Translations under genes and position numbers: made by a program | NCBI GenBank assembly: GCA_022497145.1 | Contig: MU385943.1 | Coordinates: 1-64,000, forward strand | Source of the DNA: Rostrohypoxylon terebratum | Taxonomy: Eukaryota > Ascomycota > Sordariomycetes > Xylariales > Hypoxylaceae | Direction of reading: 5' to 3' | Length of the DNA: 64,000 nucleotides | Shown: positions 1 to 11,479 of the stretch, piece by piece | Position numbering within the stretch: position 1 is the first letter of the stretch | Layout of the letters: each line of letters starts with the position of its first letter | Notes under the pieces: generated by a model | Databases searched by the model: none | Told to the model about the DNA's origin: nothing | What the model saw: the letters and a program-made list of their open reading frames with translations, nothing else

Positions 1-80
1 AGCTAAAGCACTCAAGCTCTCGCTGTGTTACAGCTACTTCTCAACGCCTGATCTTGTTGTATCTAATACACTGGCTTCAG

Positions 81-332
81 GCAGTAGCTTCAACATATCT
101 TAACAGATATAATGCAGCACCAGAAGTCAATTATGTTCGTTGTCGCGGAGTTGAAGCCTGCATGCGTCAGAGTGACCCAGACTTGGTCTTTGAGAACTCT
201 GGACGGGAAGATCCTCCTAGCGATCCAACCGATGATTGCTGCAAAAGTTTGCCGCTCTGGAATATCAACGAACGTGAGTGGTATCGGCGCTACTCCTATT
301 CCATGGATGGGAGAATGGGATTATTGAAATGA
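81..332 (+). CDS. possible 3' terminal exon of a gene entering from the left (partial)
   Basis: An open frame follows a pyrimidine-rich stretch ending in CAG at 78-80 and runs to TGA at 330-332. It reads as ordinary protein, with motifs such as YVRCRGVEACMRQSDPD and a CC pair, and ends in GRMGLLK. No ATG with a plausible context opens this frame inside the window, so it would have to be the last exon of a gene whose start lies upstream. The product is not recognised. It could also be a chance frame; the only support is the splice acceptor and the composition. Confidence 0.3.
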   Translation, partial: AVASTYLNRYNAAPEVNYVRCRGVEACMRQSDPDLVFENSGREDPPSDPTDDCCKSLPLWNINEREWYRRYSYSMDGRMGLLK

Positions 333-1923
333 GGAAATGAAGTTTGGGGCGAGGTTTATTTAAAGGTTGATGATACATAGTTGATTTCGTAGTATCAATC
401 TCTGAATACCCCCTTCTGCCCCTTTTCCTTTTTATTTTTAACGCATTGCGCACGAGCCACGTGAAATCACCTGAAATAAGAACTATTAACTCCTCCGGAA
501 TAATCCGACGCGTGTCATCACGTGATATATACCCTACCCCTTGGCAAGTTTAGCCAGATTGCCGGGTTCCTGAGCCAATAATAGATTCCTAGATTCTTGA
601 TTTGACAGCTGGATCGGCCCCCTGGCGATTACATGTGACAGACACCAGGCTTTTTTCATTTTCATGCCAAAGTTATTATTTCCAGCAGCTAACAATTTTT
701 CATCCTGTACGATGTTGAGTGAATTTTCTAGTCCAATGTTGCTACGATCCTAGGGCAAGCCCCCCCCTTTTAAAAGGATCTGAAACCCCTGATCTTACCT
801 AACACCAACATCTCATCCCTCCTCAACAGAGAATAGAAAATTTCTCACGCTAACTCTGTAAAAACTATCAACTTTAATGGCCAGATTTATGCCGACGTAC
901 TGCCCACGCAGGTGTACGTGGCACATTCGTAATTCTAGCAGAACAAATGCTACGCTAAGGTCAGCGTTTAGATGCTATTATGATGGGTCAGCCGGGCGCC
1001 GGCCAATCGGCTCGTACGCCGTCGCATCAGCCAGCAGAACCGGGCTGTCTAGAATGTTCATCTAGCGAGCGGCGTACGCTATCTTGAAACAAGGCAGCGT
1101 TCTTCTCGAGAAGCCTTGGTGAAAAACTTCGAACGAACCTCCCGCCTCTATTGGTTCTGCCTTTCGTCTCATCTCACCGTATGTACACTATTAGTCGGAA
1201 AAGTTTCTCGATGAGAATTTCGGGGACTTTTAACGGTTGCGTAGATCGATAGCATAAACCCTGCAAGGTACCCGCATCCTTAAATCTTTTTAAGAGCTCA
1301 GTAACTAACCTCTTACAGTTAAGGGCGGGATAGCAGTATAGCTGTGATTGGGAGGCTTGGGAGGCTTAACTGTTGAGCTACTCCTGATTTGTTAGACTGA
1401 GTAGACCTGGGATCTTGGTTGTGCCCACCTGGGGGCAAGGTAAATCAGATGCTGGATTGGAATTTAATTCGACTTCCAAGGAACCGCTTGCTTGCCAGGT
1501 CGGCAACCCTGAACCGAGATGGCCCTCTAATCGACCGTCTCATGTACGTAGTAAGATTCCTCTCCGCGCTAGGGCGGGCGACGAATAGTAGCCCTGGGGC
1601 AAGGTAGGTGGCAGAGCTGTCGAAGTTGACTAAATACAACGAAATGCCCCCAAAGGGGCACCATCGCAACTCCTGTTCGTCTTTCTCCTCCTCTCGCCAA
1701 CTGACTCAGGGTCGTGAAAACTACACTCCTTTTTAAAGATATTGTGTCTGGTATACAATAGCTCCATTCTTTTGAATCATACTCACGAGTCACTAGCTAC
1801 GGACTATCTATCCTACTCTCTTTCTAGAACGACATAACTATAACTGTCTAGTTATAAAACTTACTTACACACTTGTATCGTATCGTACATACATATCACC
1901 TGAGTCAGGAACCAAGTATCAAG
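333..1923. other. intergenic, no gene seen
   Basis: About 1.6 kb with many stops in all frames. Only short frames of about 60-75 codons are present, and their composition is not protein-like. The last 200 bases are pyrimidine-rich and probably include the promoter and 5' leader of the secreted-protein gene that starts at 1924. Confidence 0.6.
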
Positions 1924-2643
1924 ATGAAGTCTATCTTTACTCTAGCCTCCCTCTTTTTGGCTTCGGCCTCGGCCTTCCCGGTCACCGTCTCTCCCAGCTA
2001 CCGCAGCCGGAGAGCGCTAACTACGCGCACAACTTGCAGCACTTCGGCTACTGACGTCTCGACCGAGTCTGACGCTGGCAGCGCCGGTCTCAACATCACG
2101 AACGCGGATAGCGAGACCCGCACTTACTTCGTGTATGAGAACAACTGCGACACCATGCCCAGCAACTACATCACCATCGATGCTGGCAGCTCCAAGTTCC
2201 TGAACCTGCCTTCCGGGTTCCAGGGCCGCGTCGTCCGCGGCACGACCGAGGTTAACCTCAACGGCGCGGCGCACACGCTAGGAACCTGGGTCGAAATTGG
2301 CTTGGATGCGTCAGGTGTCGGGTACGCCGACGTCTCGCTAATCCGGGGTATGGACGGCGCCGCCACCATCGCCGCTACGGACGGCACCGGTGCTTCGACC
2401 GGGTTCAGCGATAACAGCGTGCTAGACGATGCCACGGAGGCCATCCTCGAGGCCAAGGACTCCGGCGCCATGGCCATCAAGGCCACCGAGGACTGGCAGG
2501 CCGCGCTTCTATCCGACGTCGTCACCTACCTGTCCACCAAGCTCGGCTTCACCACCGCCTACATCGACGACTACCATGGAAACCCGGTCATCAGCGACAA
2601 GAAGGGACGCTTCGACGTCACGTTCTACGAGGGACGGCCTTAA
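1924..2643 (+). CDS. secreted thaumatin-like-fold protein (tentative)
   Basis: A single-exon gene of 239 residues. The ATG at 1924 is chosen over an in-frame non-ATG extension because it begins a clear signal peptide (MKSIFTLASLFLASASA, cleavage before FPVTV), followed by a dibasic RSRR stretch that may be a processing site. The mature part has a beta-rich region from about residue 55 (NITNADSETRTYFVYENNC, then a glycine- and serine-rich segment) resembling the small secreted osmotin/thaumatin-like proteins of fungi. The C-terminal third (about 140-239) is more helical and acidic and does not match that fold obviously. Only two cysteines are visible, fewer than plant thaumatins. The family call is therefore tentative; that it is secreted is well supported. 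It is GC-rich relative to its flanks, as expected for a well-expressed gene. Confidence 0.55.
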   Translation: MKSIFTLASLFLASASAFPVTVSPSYRSRRALTTRTTCSTSATDVSTESDAGSAGLNITNADSETRTYFVYENNCDTMPSNYITIDAGSSKFLNLPSGFQGRVVRGTTEVNLNGAAHTLGTWVEIGLDASGVGYADVSLIRGMDGAATIAATDGTGASTGFSDNSVLDDATEAILEAKDSGAMAIKATEDWQAALLSDVVTYLSTKLGFTTAYIDDYHGNPVISDKKGRFDVTFYEGRP

Positions 2644-3882
2644 AGTGCTCACGAGGTCCAGCGTTACTACATGGATTGGCTCAGCGAAGGCGTATCAGGG
2701 GGCTCCATGGTCCATCGAGGGACTCGGCGTTTTTGGGAGACTGCATACTACCTAGAATATAGGTCGGAAGGAGGGTGGAGGACGGGGCCACGGGCAAAAC
2801 TGCCAAAAGTGCATTTCCCTTTCATTTTGTCTACCATTTACAGACTTGGTCTATGCATATTCATCCATCCATCCATCTTACTTTCTTGTATATATCTACT
2901 GGAAACAGATTTTGAGATATCCGTTAGGAGGGCGTCGTTGATGCACGCTTGTATTTACTTCCAGGATACTCTTCTTGATGTATGTATGTATGTATGTATA
3001 TATGCACGCATGTATGCATGTACGCATGCATATTGACTATTTATCATACGTCTCTCTTGAAGTTAGATTGGATGTGTCTATTGAGAGTTTCCGTGATGTT
3101 ACACATTGGGAACTCATCCGCCTATAAATACCTGGGCAAGACTTCCACCACCAGGATTGCATTGAACATGGCAACTCAAGTGGGCACCTAACAACTGAAC
3201 ACAACGATTCAACTGGTTACTCGAACTGAAGTGGCGTCCAGTGGAAGGATTTAAAGAATATAAACAGGGCGAGAGGCTTGTTTGCTTACTACGTGATATC
3301 GGATTGCTCGTAATACATCGTTAGCAGGCGACGTGTTACAGCATGTCTCACATGCTAAAGATGCATAGCTAGTAAGCTGTTGGGAAGGCAGACTTGAATG
3401 AACCGAAATACCGCCATGAAACGAAGCTGTTCGTGAGATACTGCGGAATATAGTAGTATTTGAATGACATGTACCATTTTTGAGCTTCGTTCAAGTGTAT
3501 AACTGAGCCGAAATCCTCCTGCGGTGAGCCTGTGTTCTAAACTCATAGGTTCTAATTAGGTTTTCCTTTCACAGAAGTCATGCGGCTGGCTGTATCTGGC
3601 ATCTTGAACTATCTAACAAATGTAAAACTGCCTATCAATAATCCAGGAGCCACTGCAAGGATTCGTGTCTATGGGAATGCTGTTTGCTATAGATCCCATT
3701 CTTGTGAGTTGGTTCGGCAGGTTGTCAGTTTTACGTGAAACTATCTACTCAGATATATATATAAATAACTGCAATAATTCCCTTGCATGTTTGATACTAT
3801 TGATAGCGCAAGCCACAACTAGGAATCCCCTTCTATACTATCTCTATCTATAATATTCCGCCTCGTTTGATCTAAATTCAGC
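2644..3882. other. intergenic with a microsatellite
   Basis: Spacer between two secreted-protein genes. It holds a TGTA/TGCA microsatellite near 2978-3031. No open frame here has convincing composition. The AT-rich stretch just before 3883 is a plausible promoter region for the small secreted protein. Confidence 0.55.
2978..3031. repeat. TGTA-type microsatellite
   Basis: Five or so consecutive ATGT units followed by degenerating GCATGTATGCATGTACGCATGC alternations (purine-pyrimidine alternating DNA). Confidence 0.85.
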
Positions 3883-4319
3883 ATGTACTTCAACGTAGCC
3901 CTAGCTGTCTTCATGTCCCTCCTCGCCGCCAAAACCGGAGCCGATCGCCCAACCTACAACGTCAAGTTCTACTCGGACAAGAACTGCAAGACGGAGCTCT
4001 CGACCGCCCAGATCAACATGAACGTCACATGCTCCAAGATCTGGCAGAAAGCCGACGAGAAAGCGCTTTCGTGAGTTACAGTCCCAAGCTTCTCCGATAT
4101 GAGGGAGTGAGAGTTGATTGATTGTGTGCTTAACCCGACAGGTATCTTGCGATAGGACCGAAGGACTACGAGGTTGGCGGCGTTCGAGGCGAGGCTACTA
4201 TGAACTTGTACACGCAGGAGAACTGCCCGAAGTCTGGGTCACCCCAGGTTGCGCAGTTTGGAGCGTGCAGTGGGGGATCGTCGAACCTCGTCAGTTACGA
4301 CTTCTTTCTGTACCCGTGA
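3883..4319 (+). CDS. small secreted 4-cysteine protein
   Basis: Two exons, 3883-4070 and 4142-4319, joined across a 71-bp intron (GTGAGT donor, CTTAAC branch-like motif, GACAG acceptor), give 121 residues. The ATG opens a signal peptide (MYFNVALAVFMSLLAAKTGA). The mature protein is about 100 residues with four cysteines, in NCK, VTC, ENC and GACS contexts, enough for two disulfides. The second exon adds the ending YDFFLYP and a glycine-rich GGVRGEATMN segment. Size, secretion and cysteine content resemble fungal small secreted (effector-like) proteins, but I recognise no named family. The frame continues cleanly across the junction (codon TC|G), so the gene model is strong even though the function is unknown. 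Confidence 0.75.
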
Positions 4320-4714
4320 AATGAATATGCGGATTCAGTTTAGATTTTTGGGTCGTGGGTGGAAAGTCTGAAAGGACATGGGAATGGATTGATTACCTGT
4401 GTAATTTGTGGATTGCTGGATACTCAACATATCGTAGCACTCGGGATGCTGGCAGTTAGCTAGGAATTCAACATACCAAAGTACACTGCCTCAAACTCTC
4501 AATTTTCTCTGAACAGTGATAGATACCCAAGCCTTCAAATGACACGAAACATGGAACTACCTGTTAGAGCTCGTACCCATGAAACACCGCCATGTTGTTG
4601 AAGTTTTATCTATGACCGCCAAGTAAATTAACGCAACACCATTAATGTACCTAACAAACAAACAAATCCATTATCTTGTAAAACTTTCCTTACCATCACC
4701 ATTTAATCTCATAC
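4320..4714. other. intergenic between convergent genes
   Basis: AT-rich spacer of about 400 bases between the end of the small secreted-protein gene and the end of the LanC-like gene on the other strand. It should contain both 3' UTRs. Nothing else seen. Confidence 0.55.
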
Positions 4715-5905
4715 TCATATATCATTAAACCCAATAAGCACCCTAGGCCCCCTCCTAACCGCAACAGCCCAAACCCACACCCGTCCTGCCTCCCCGGTAT
4801 ACAAGCCCGCGCTCATCCCATCCCTCCTCTCGCGCGCCAGCCACCCCCTGTCCCGCATCTCCTCGTCGCTCATCCACGACAGGAAATGCAGGAACCTCTC
4901 GTGGCTCGCGGTATGCAGCGCGAGCGCGTTGCCGGGGATGCCATGGCACAAGCACGGGTTCTTCGCCAGCACGCCGCGTCTCCAGATATCCGTCTCCGCG
5001 CGCGCCATCGCGGCCTCCGTCTGCGCAAGCGCGTGCTGCGGGAACAGCGGCAGCAGCGAGCGCAGCGCGATGTTGAACCCGGGCGCGCCGTGGCAGAACT
5101 GCACCAGCTGATCGAGCTCGGGGTCGGGGTCAGGGTCGGCGCGTTCGGTCCGCCGGCGCGCGTGCGGCGGGAAGTTGCCGCTGGGGAGCTGCTCCTCCAG
5201 GAGCCGCAGCACCTTCTCGTGCGTGCTCCAGGCCGTGGTGCGGTCCGTCAGGAACAGCTGCGTGATCGTGCCGATGGTGCCGTGGGCGGCGCCCGAGTAG
5301 TTCTTCCCGTACGGAGAGTGCGGCCGGAAGTTGTCCAGAATGCGCCACATGGTGTCCTGGACTGCCTTGTCCAAGAGCTTTGCCGTTCCGGATTCCGGGT
5401 CCTCGGTCTCCTTCACGAGGGTCCCGCATAAGCGTAGGAAGTACAGGTACCCCGCGCGACCGTACATCCACTCGTCGGCGCCGATGTGGTATTTGTAGTT
5501 GATATCGTCCGCAAAGGAGCACACCCGTCGGACTATGTTGATGTCTCTGTCCATGACTGCGGTTAGAGAGAGATATGCCAAGGTCTCGTTGGTAATACCG
5601 CAGTTGGTATAGGTGGGATCTCTCTTGGTCCGGCGGGCGCCGAGGTCGAGGTAGGCTTCGGCCCAATCTCGGAAGTATTGTTGCTTGAACTCCATGACAG
5701 GGAAGATTTGAGATAGCCGGTAGAACAGATAAGCAATTGAAGTTGGGCCATTGTAGAAACCTTCGAACTTCCATCCCGTGGAGCATGTGTGAACCGGGGG
5801 GAAGTCCGTTGTGAGCCGATCGAGACTGGCTAGAAACTCTTGATTGGCGTCGACGATCCGGAGAGTCTCGTCCTCGTTGACGATGAATCGGGGTGAAGGA
5901 GACAT
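4715..5905 (-). CDS. LanC-like protein (lanthionine synthetase C fold)
   Basis: Intronless, 396 residues, ATG at 5905. The protein has the repeated double-helix toroid signatures of the LanC/LANCL family: GAAHGTIG around residue 206, FCHGAPG around 270 and LCHGIPGN around 319. The family binds one zinc through two Cys and one His; here C271, C320 and H321 fit those positions and H208 fits the conserved active-site histidine. Bacterial LanC cyclises lantibiotics and mammalian LANCL proteins add glutathione to dehydroamino acids. The fungal role is unknown, so only the fold and likely zinc and thiol chemistry can be claimed. There is no signal peptide, so it is likely cytosolic. No LanB/LanM-like dehydratase and no precursor peptide is visible nearby. 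The 3' half is notably GC-rich. Confidence 0.88.
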   Translation of the reverse strand: MSPSPRFIVNEDETLRIVDANQEFLASLDRLTTDFPPVHTCSTGWKFEGFYNGPTSIAYLFYRLSQIFPVMEFKQQYFRDWAEAYLDLGARRTKRDPTYTNCGITNETLAYLSLTAVMDRDINIVRRVCSFADDINYKYHIGADEWMYGRAGYLYFLRLCGTLVKETEDPESGTAKLLDKAVQDTMWRILDNFRPHSPYGKNYSGAAHGTIGTITQLFLTDRTTAWSTHEKVLRLLEEQLPSGNFPPHARRRTERADPDPDPELDQLVQFCHGAPGFNIALRSLLPLFPQHALAQTEAAMARAETDIWRRGVLAKNPCLCHGIPGNALALHTASHERFLHFLSWMSDEEMRDRGWLARERRDGMSAGLYTGEAGRVWVWAVAVRRGPRVLIGFNDI

Positions 5906-6817
5906 TGCGTCTTTTAATAAGTCCGGCTATTATTAAAGACAGAAGAGGAGTGTAGTAGAAGTTGATGTGTGGTAAGTAACATCTAAGTCACCACAAGATG
6001 TCCGGATGAGCAATAAAAAGTAATATGGGGGTAAGCTACCAGCATAGACACGCGAGTGAAATAGCTCCTAGACATCGAAGAAGGTTCCTAGTAAAATATC
6101 ATTTCTCCCATTTCGTTTTTATAGTTATCCAATTGCGGCCGCCGTGGCTGCTGTTTGCTGTGTATTCTTGAAGTCCGGATGGTTGAACAACTCAGACATA
6201 TATTGGATGATTGATAGAATGACGTAATACGTAGAATCATCGGTATCTAAATGGTTTGCTTATGTGTGAGTGTATGAGAAACAGCTACTCATTTTAGTGC
6301 TTTCAATGTCTGTATGGATGAATATGAAGTTGTATGTCAACATGGGATTCAAATATCATTGCTAGGGAACTTCGGACTAGGATTGTGCAGGCTAATCAGG
6401 GTTAAACTGACGCTCATTTGAGGGTATATACAACTGTCGGCTTTGTTGGCTTCATCAGCTTTATATTGAACATTAGATACTTGCCGTACTAGAGGAGTTA
6501 GAGGTTAAGAGAGTACCTATGTTATGTAGTTTAGGAATTACCTAGGTAAATCCCCATGCACCTTGGTTAAAATAGCGAGAAGAGCGTGCTAGTATCTTGA
6601 GTCTCAGGCTATTATTTAGTAATCTCAGGTCAGCACACAGGAAAGAGCACTTTGGGATATTTCACCTCTTTGCAATTTTGTAATAACTAGAAAAGCCGCC
6701 CTAGTATCTTGAGCAGCCTCTCCTGTCCGATGTTAGCCCATAGGCCCTGGCATGTAGGGACTGACCATAAGCATTTCTCGTTTCATAATGTTACAAGCCA
6801 TCCTTTCCCTCTCCAAA
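5906..6817. other. intergenic
   Basis: Spacer upstream of the LanC-like gene and downstream of the BuGZ-like gene. It contains the perfect 12-bp palindrome TTACCTAGGTAA at 6538-6549 (see the palindrome entries). No coding frame of interest. Confidence 0.55.
6538..6549. repeat. intergenic palindrome TTACCTAGGTAA
   Basis: Perfect 12-bp palindrome with a CCTAGG core. The inner TACCTAGGTA recurs at 20794-20803 and 52506-52515. Confidence 0.8.
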
Positions 6818-8038
6818 CTAAGCAGCAGCCTCCGGAACGAAGGCGTATCTAGGCATCATCGCCATTCTCTCTTCCGGACTGATCTCGTCATCGTAGATCA
6901 TCCTGACGTTCTTGTCTTTATCCTTCTTCGACTTCTTCTCCGTCGCTTCGCCCGCTTCGGCGGTAGTCGGGGTCTCAGGCTTCTTGGGAGGTTTGATTCC
7001 AGCTTCGGCCATTCTAATTATCTGATCGATATCATCGCCTTGCTGAGCAGCACCGGAAACGAGCTCGTCAATGGTTGATGCATTGCCTTGCCACCCGGCT
7101 TGTCCGGGACGAGGAGGTAACCCGGCAGGAACGGGAAGGTTGCTTCCGGGTCGCGAGGGAAGACTTGGCGGCGGGTATGCGCCGGGGTATTGGGGTGGAG
7201 GTGAGAAGCCGGGTACAGATTGAGGAGGGAAACCTGGATATTGACCGCCTGGGGGAGGAAAGGGTGAATTCTGATTGATCCAGTTAGCATGAGTCATAAT
7301 TCGGATAGCAATGCAACCAAAGCCGCATAGTGGAGGAGGGTAGTACGTACAAATGCACCTGGGGATGCACTTTGCGCAGGACTGTTTCGATCGGGCAGAC
7401 CCTCGCGGGGTGTGTGACCTGCGCTTCCGCCGCCCATAGTCTTCTGAGTAGCAAGTCTAGCACGGTGCTCTGCTAATCTCTTCTTGATCTCATCTGCCGT
7501 CTCAATCTTAATCTTCTTGGCCGGGCCCTTGCGACCCTGTCCGGGCGGGGGGTTTCCTGTCGCCGCGTATCGCTCCGCTTGAGCTTGGTAGTAGTTCTGA
7601 ATGATACGCTGGTTGTGTTGTGAGACAATATCTTCCGGAATACCTTCCATGCCGAAGATCTCGACGTCGAGGCCCTGCCGGTTAGGTAGCGCATTTTCGA
7701 CGGACGACAACGATTCTTTGTGGACTTGGTTCATGTGAACGGAGAGACCTGTCGTAAGCGAAAATTAATAAGTGTGTCGCGTCAAATAAGCTTTGATAAA
7801 AAGGATTTCTTACCTCCAGCCGTGTTTAGTCGTCGTCCACATCGATCACATTTGAAATGCTTGGCCTTCTGATGCGATATTAAAAGCTTCAGATCCTCAA
7901 AATCTCGTTCACCTAATCATCCAATTAGTAAAAGGTTCCCTAGATGCGACGATGAAATAGGCAGAGCGTACAGTAGTAGCACCAAGGTCGGGAGAGGAGC
8001 TCCTCGACGTCGGGGTGGCCACGCTTCTTCTTCCCCAT
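6818..8038 (-). CDS. BuGZ/ZNF207-like C2H2 zinc-finger protein with GLEBS motif
   Basis: Four exons (8038-7972, 7912-7814, 7748-7351, 7270-6818), with introns of 59, 65 and 80 bp that all have GT..AG ends, encode 338 residues. The N-terminus MGKKKRGHPDVEELLSRPWC leads into two C2H2 units: C20/C23 with H36/H41, and C44/C47 with H60/H65. The conserved block GLDVEIFGMEGIPED follows, closely like animal ZNF207/BuGZ. Then come a basic helical stretch and a proline- and glycine-rich disordered region. Near the C-terminus (about 312-332) MIYDDEISPEERMAMMPRYA matches the GLEBS motif by which BuGZ binds Bub3. In animals this protein stabilises Bub3 at kinetochores and also works in splicing. The low-complexity middle fits its known phase-separating behaviour. 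Orthology is strong; the role in this fungus is inferred. Confidence 0.92.
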
Positions 8039-11000
8039 GGCTGCGAGGTTGATGAATTGGTATCGGGCAAAACAAATGTGGGATGCAGAGAATTAATTGA
8101 GTCTGGCTGTGGGAAGTTCGAAATTAGGATTGGGATGCGATCGCGGCGAAAATTAGGTGGAAAGGAAGATTGTCGATTGTCGTCGCGAAAAGTTGATGGA
8201 AGTTGAAGCGCGAAGAAGGAACAGCATTTGACTTTCCGCTGCTAACTTCTTGGGTACTTTCTCTAAGCTTACGCCACACCAATGTATGTATGTGGCTGAA
8301 TATACAGTGGCGGTGCAATTCTGCTCCTAGTGGGCTGGTGGGTACGTACCTACTAATATCTATCACCACTGATCACCACTTACTCTGTTATTGTTCATTA
8401 ATTAGATAACTTTTCTGGATAGAAATACGGTGTATGTATATCGATAGGCAACGGACATACTGTGTGAGTGTGAGTAAAATAGAAAGAACAATGATACATC
8501 TAGCATTGCCTTTTTTGCAGATCACTTGAATGCGCACCCTGAAGACCCCTATTATACTGGGTCGGAGGACTTACCTCTTATTTATAGGTACCTACTCATG
8601 AGTTTCAGTATTCAAATTTAATGATCTAGGACTCCTGGAAAAGCTTACAGTTTTCTTTTTATTCCTCTATCTAATTACTATCTACTAGGTACCATAGCAT
8701 CTCATTGCTTACTAAGCAAGAGTGAATGGGGAGACTTTGGGTGTATACTAGGAACTACTTCTCTCTAAGTGTCTCTAGTAATTGTTTCATAGTTTGAAAG
8801 TGGTTACTACCTATTGAACTAGGCGCTTACTCAGTATCTGGTAAAAAGCGGTCATGAGATTCTTGGGTTAGTCTTGGGTATTTAATGCAATCTAAGACTT
8901 CATTATTCACCCCGTAGCCGAGTGATTCTGACGTGTCGGAGACCGCAACTATCTCCGATTTCCGCAATAAAAAGTAGATGCGGTCTTGGCTTCAAGTTAG
9001 GAATGGGAAAGACGACGACCTGTTCGAGAGCCGCTTGAGGCTAAGAACCCGGCTGGGCCGCTGGGGATACCGACAGATAGCATGCAGGCAAGCCGGACAT
9101 TATCGGGGTACGAAGGCGAGAAACAGGTTCGAGTTTCACGGAATACGTAAAGCACTAGAAAAAGCTCGAATGTGCGAGCTAGCTCATCGGAATAATTTTA
9201 GACATATTGCGTTGCTCACCGGTATTGTCCTGGTACCTTACCGCTTTCGTCCTTGTTTTGAAGAGCACGACTTTAGAACACCTTACCCGGAAGAATCCAT
9301 ACGACACCAGACCAGGAGACTACTACTGTTCTTTACCTAAGTTGCTCTAGCGTACGTATGCGTTTTTCAAGATTGCCGAGTAGACGGATACTTTGGGGAG
9401 CACAGCGACACAGCCGAGTGCTAATAGGTAGGTAGAACGGTTGCGGTGTAACTGGATGAATAGGGGACGAGGCTCGGTACTAGTCATTGGACAGAATCTT
9501 CCCACGCCGGAGGTAGTCTTACAGAGTATGCGCAGCGTTTGCTTCCTATCCATCGACGCCTATTGCAAATTAGTCACTTATTTCAATTGGAAATCAAATC
9601 CAAGATAATTCATTGGACGGTCCTCTACGCTTGAGTAACTCTGGAAGTGCGGCTCAATGGGGAAACGATTATGAGTCGACTTAGACATGCAGATGGTCAC
9701 ATCAAACGTGTGCGTACCGTTAGATCAAAAGCTGCCGAATTTCGAGCAACATAACACGACAGCTAGAACGATCTTGTAGTGCAACACGCTTATTGCCGTT
9801 GGTCCTTGAATCTTTCATCGCCACTTCAATGGGAGCATGGGCGGTTTCTTGATTGGTTACGTGTTGGCTTGCAGGAGGTCGGTGAGCGAGCCTGATTAGC
9901 ATTGTCGTGAGAAAAGCTGAGGTGCAGCGGCAAAGTATCTTTTCCCCAAGACTAAGAATTAATCCTAGTTTTTGGAACGTTTTCTTGAAAGTCGTTGCAA
10001 AAGGAGCTGGATCCGGATCGTGCCATATTCTGCATGCATATACAGTAAATAACTTTATGAGATGCCCCCTATCCAATATCTCCTAATAGAAGACATACAA
10101 CCTTAGCATTGAGTTTGCTTGCACCTATGAGTTCGTAATCCCGACGCTCAAGGTGGCGTATTGTGACCTTCTGAGCCTAGGTAGGCTAGAGTCTGCTGCA
10201 CTGTACGACATTTTCCACGCCCGTGGGGATGGATATACCTGCAAAGCCATGGCGAATCGGGGCGATTCCGAATATGATTGATGAGGATTGAGAAGGACAT
10301 GATTGGAATCGGTTGATGACATTTGAGTGCGACCTGTTTCATCGCTTTCCTCCTCGATCTGGGTAGAGGAAACAAGCAGCACTAGATTCGGATACCTGCT
10401 GCGCAACATTCAGAACCTTAGCGGAATGGTATTACAGTGTCGTTATCAATATTAATAAGGGAAGGAGTAATCTGAAGCCTGGTTGAATACTCTAAGAGGT
10501 CTCCTATACGGATTCTATAGGACTGTGGTCGAACCTTTCTTCGTTGGCTTGCAGATACTACTTGATAAGTAGCTTCAAGGGGTGATGGAGGATGTTGATT
10601 TGACGGATATTACGCCAATGCCATCGATTTAAGGTTGTGGCCGCAGTGCGAACTCTTGGCATCAAATTGAGATCGCTGTGGTTGAGGTGTCGTGCGTAGG
10701 TGGACCGAGTGACAGCACCCGTATGCTTGTAGCTACCCTCCCAACTTTAAGACCAGAGGGGTGGGCTTATAACGGGTGATAGCGTGACATAGGAGAAGGG
10801 AATGAGCATCGTGACCGGAGAAAGGTAGAAGCGAAATGATAGAAGAAACTTGAAGCATAGGAGTAGTAAAATAGGGAATAGATGATCCTTTACCGAAAAT
10901 TAGATAAGGCAATAAATAGTAGAGTGAAGTCAGGCGACTGCTAGGCACGAATGGGAATAGGGACAAGTGCGACCTTCATAGGACTCGCAAGGACTCGCAA

Positions 11001-11479
11001 GGCCTAGAGTGCTTGGTGCCGAGAGCCTCATAAAAGGCAACCTAGGCCAACCGTGACCCGCTGCCTAGTAGCACGACACGTGATTGTAGGACTTGATCCG
11101 CGGGGTGTATACCGAGAAATGCGTCGACGTTGCGGTATGTTAAACATCGAAATCTTCCTGAAGAATATAAATAAAATGGGAGAGGGAAAGGAACGTAGAT
11201 ACAAGCGCTACTGCGGTCGGGATATATATGCATGAGGTCGACGAGTCTTGACAGGCCGTCTCTGATTGGTCGTGGGCACTCATCCTGATTGGCTAGTTGG
11301 AAAACGAGAAAGGTAAGGTACAAGGGGACGGCCGACTTACCTACCCTACCTGCCCTGCCTCGATACCTCTACATAAAAACCCATACCCTCCCATATCATC
11401 CTTCTTCTTCTTTCCCCCCTCTCTATCTACCACTTCTTCCCCATCCATCGAAAAAGAGCCACCAACCAAAAAAATCATC
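8039..11479. other. long gene-poor intergenic region
   Basis: About 3.4 kb with frames up to 120 codons but none with convincing composition or splice logic. It contains palindrome TAGGTACCTA at 8585-8594. The last 150 bases are C/T-rich (CTTCTTCTTCTTTCCCCCCTC-like) and look like the core promoter and leader of the gene starting at 11480. Non-coding RNA cannot be excluded. Confidence 0.5.
8585..8594. repeat. intergenic palindrome TAGGTACCTA
   Basis: Perfect 10-bp palindrome. The same 10-mer recurs at 19885, 48192 and 49791 in this window, always between genes. Confidence 0.85.

Noticed and set aside
2166..2525. 119-codon frame opposite the thaumatin-like gene
   Set aside because: Antisense shadow of a GC-biased coding region.
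4886..5431. 181-codon frame opposite the LanC-like gene
   Set aside because: Antisense shadow; arginine- and glutamine-rich, with no family features.
8978..9340. 120-codon open frame starting with ATG
   Set aside because: Very arginine-rich and without domain, signal or splice support; it looks like chance in a GC-richer patch.
9720..10409. Two minus-strand frames of 94-118 codons
   Set aside because: No coherent composition, and no splice sites that join them into a plausible protein.
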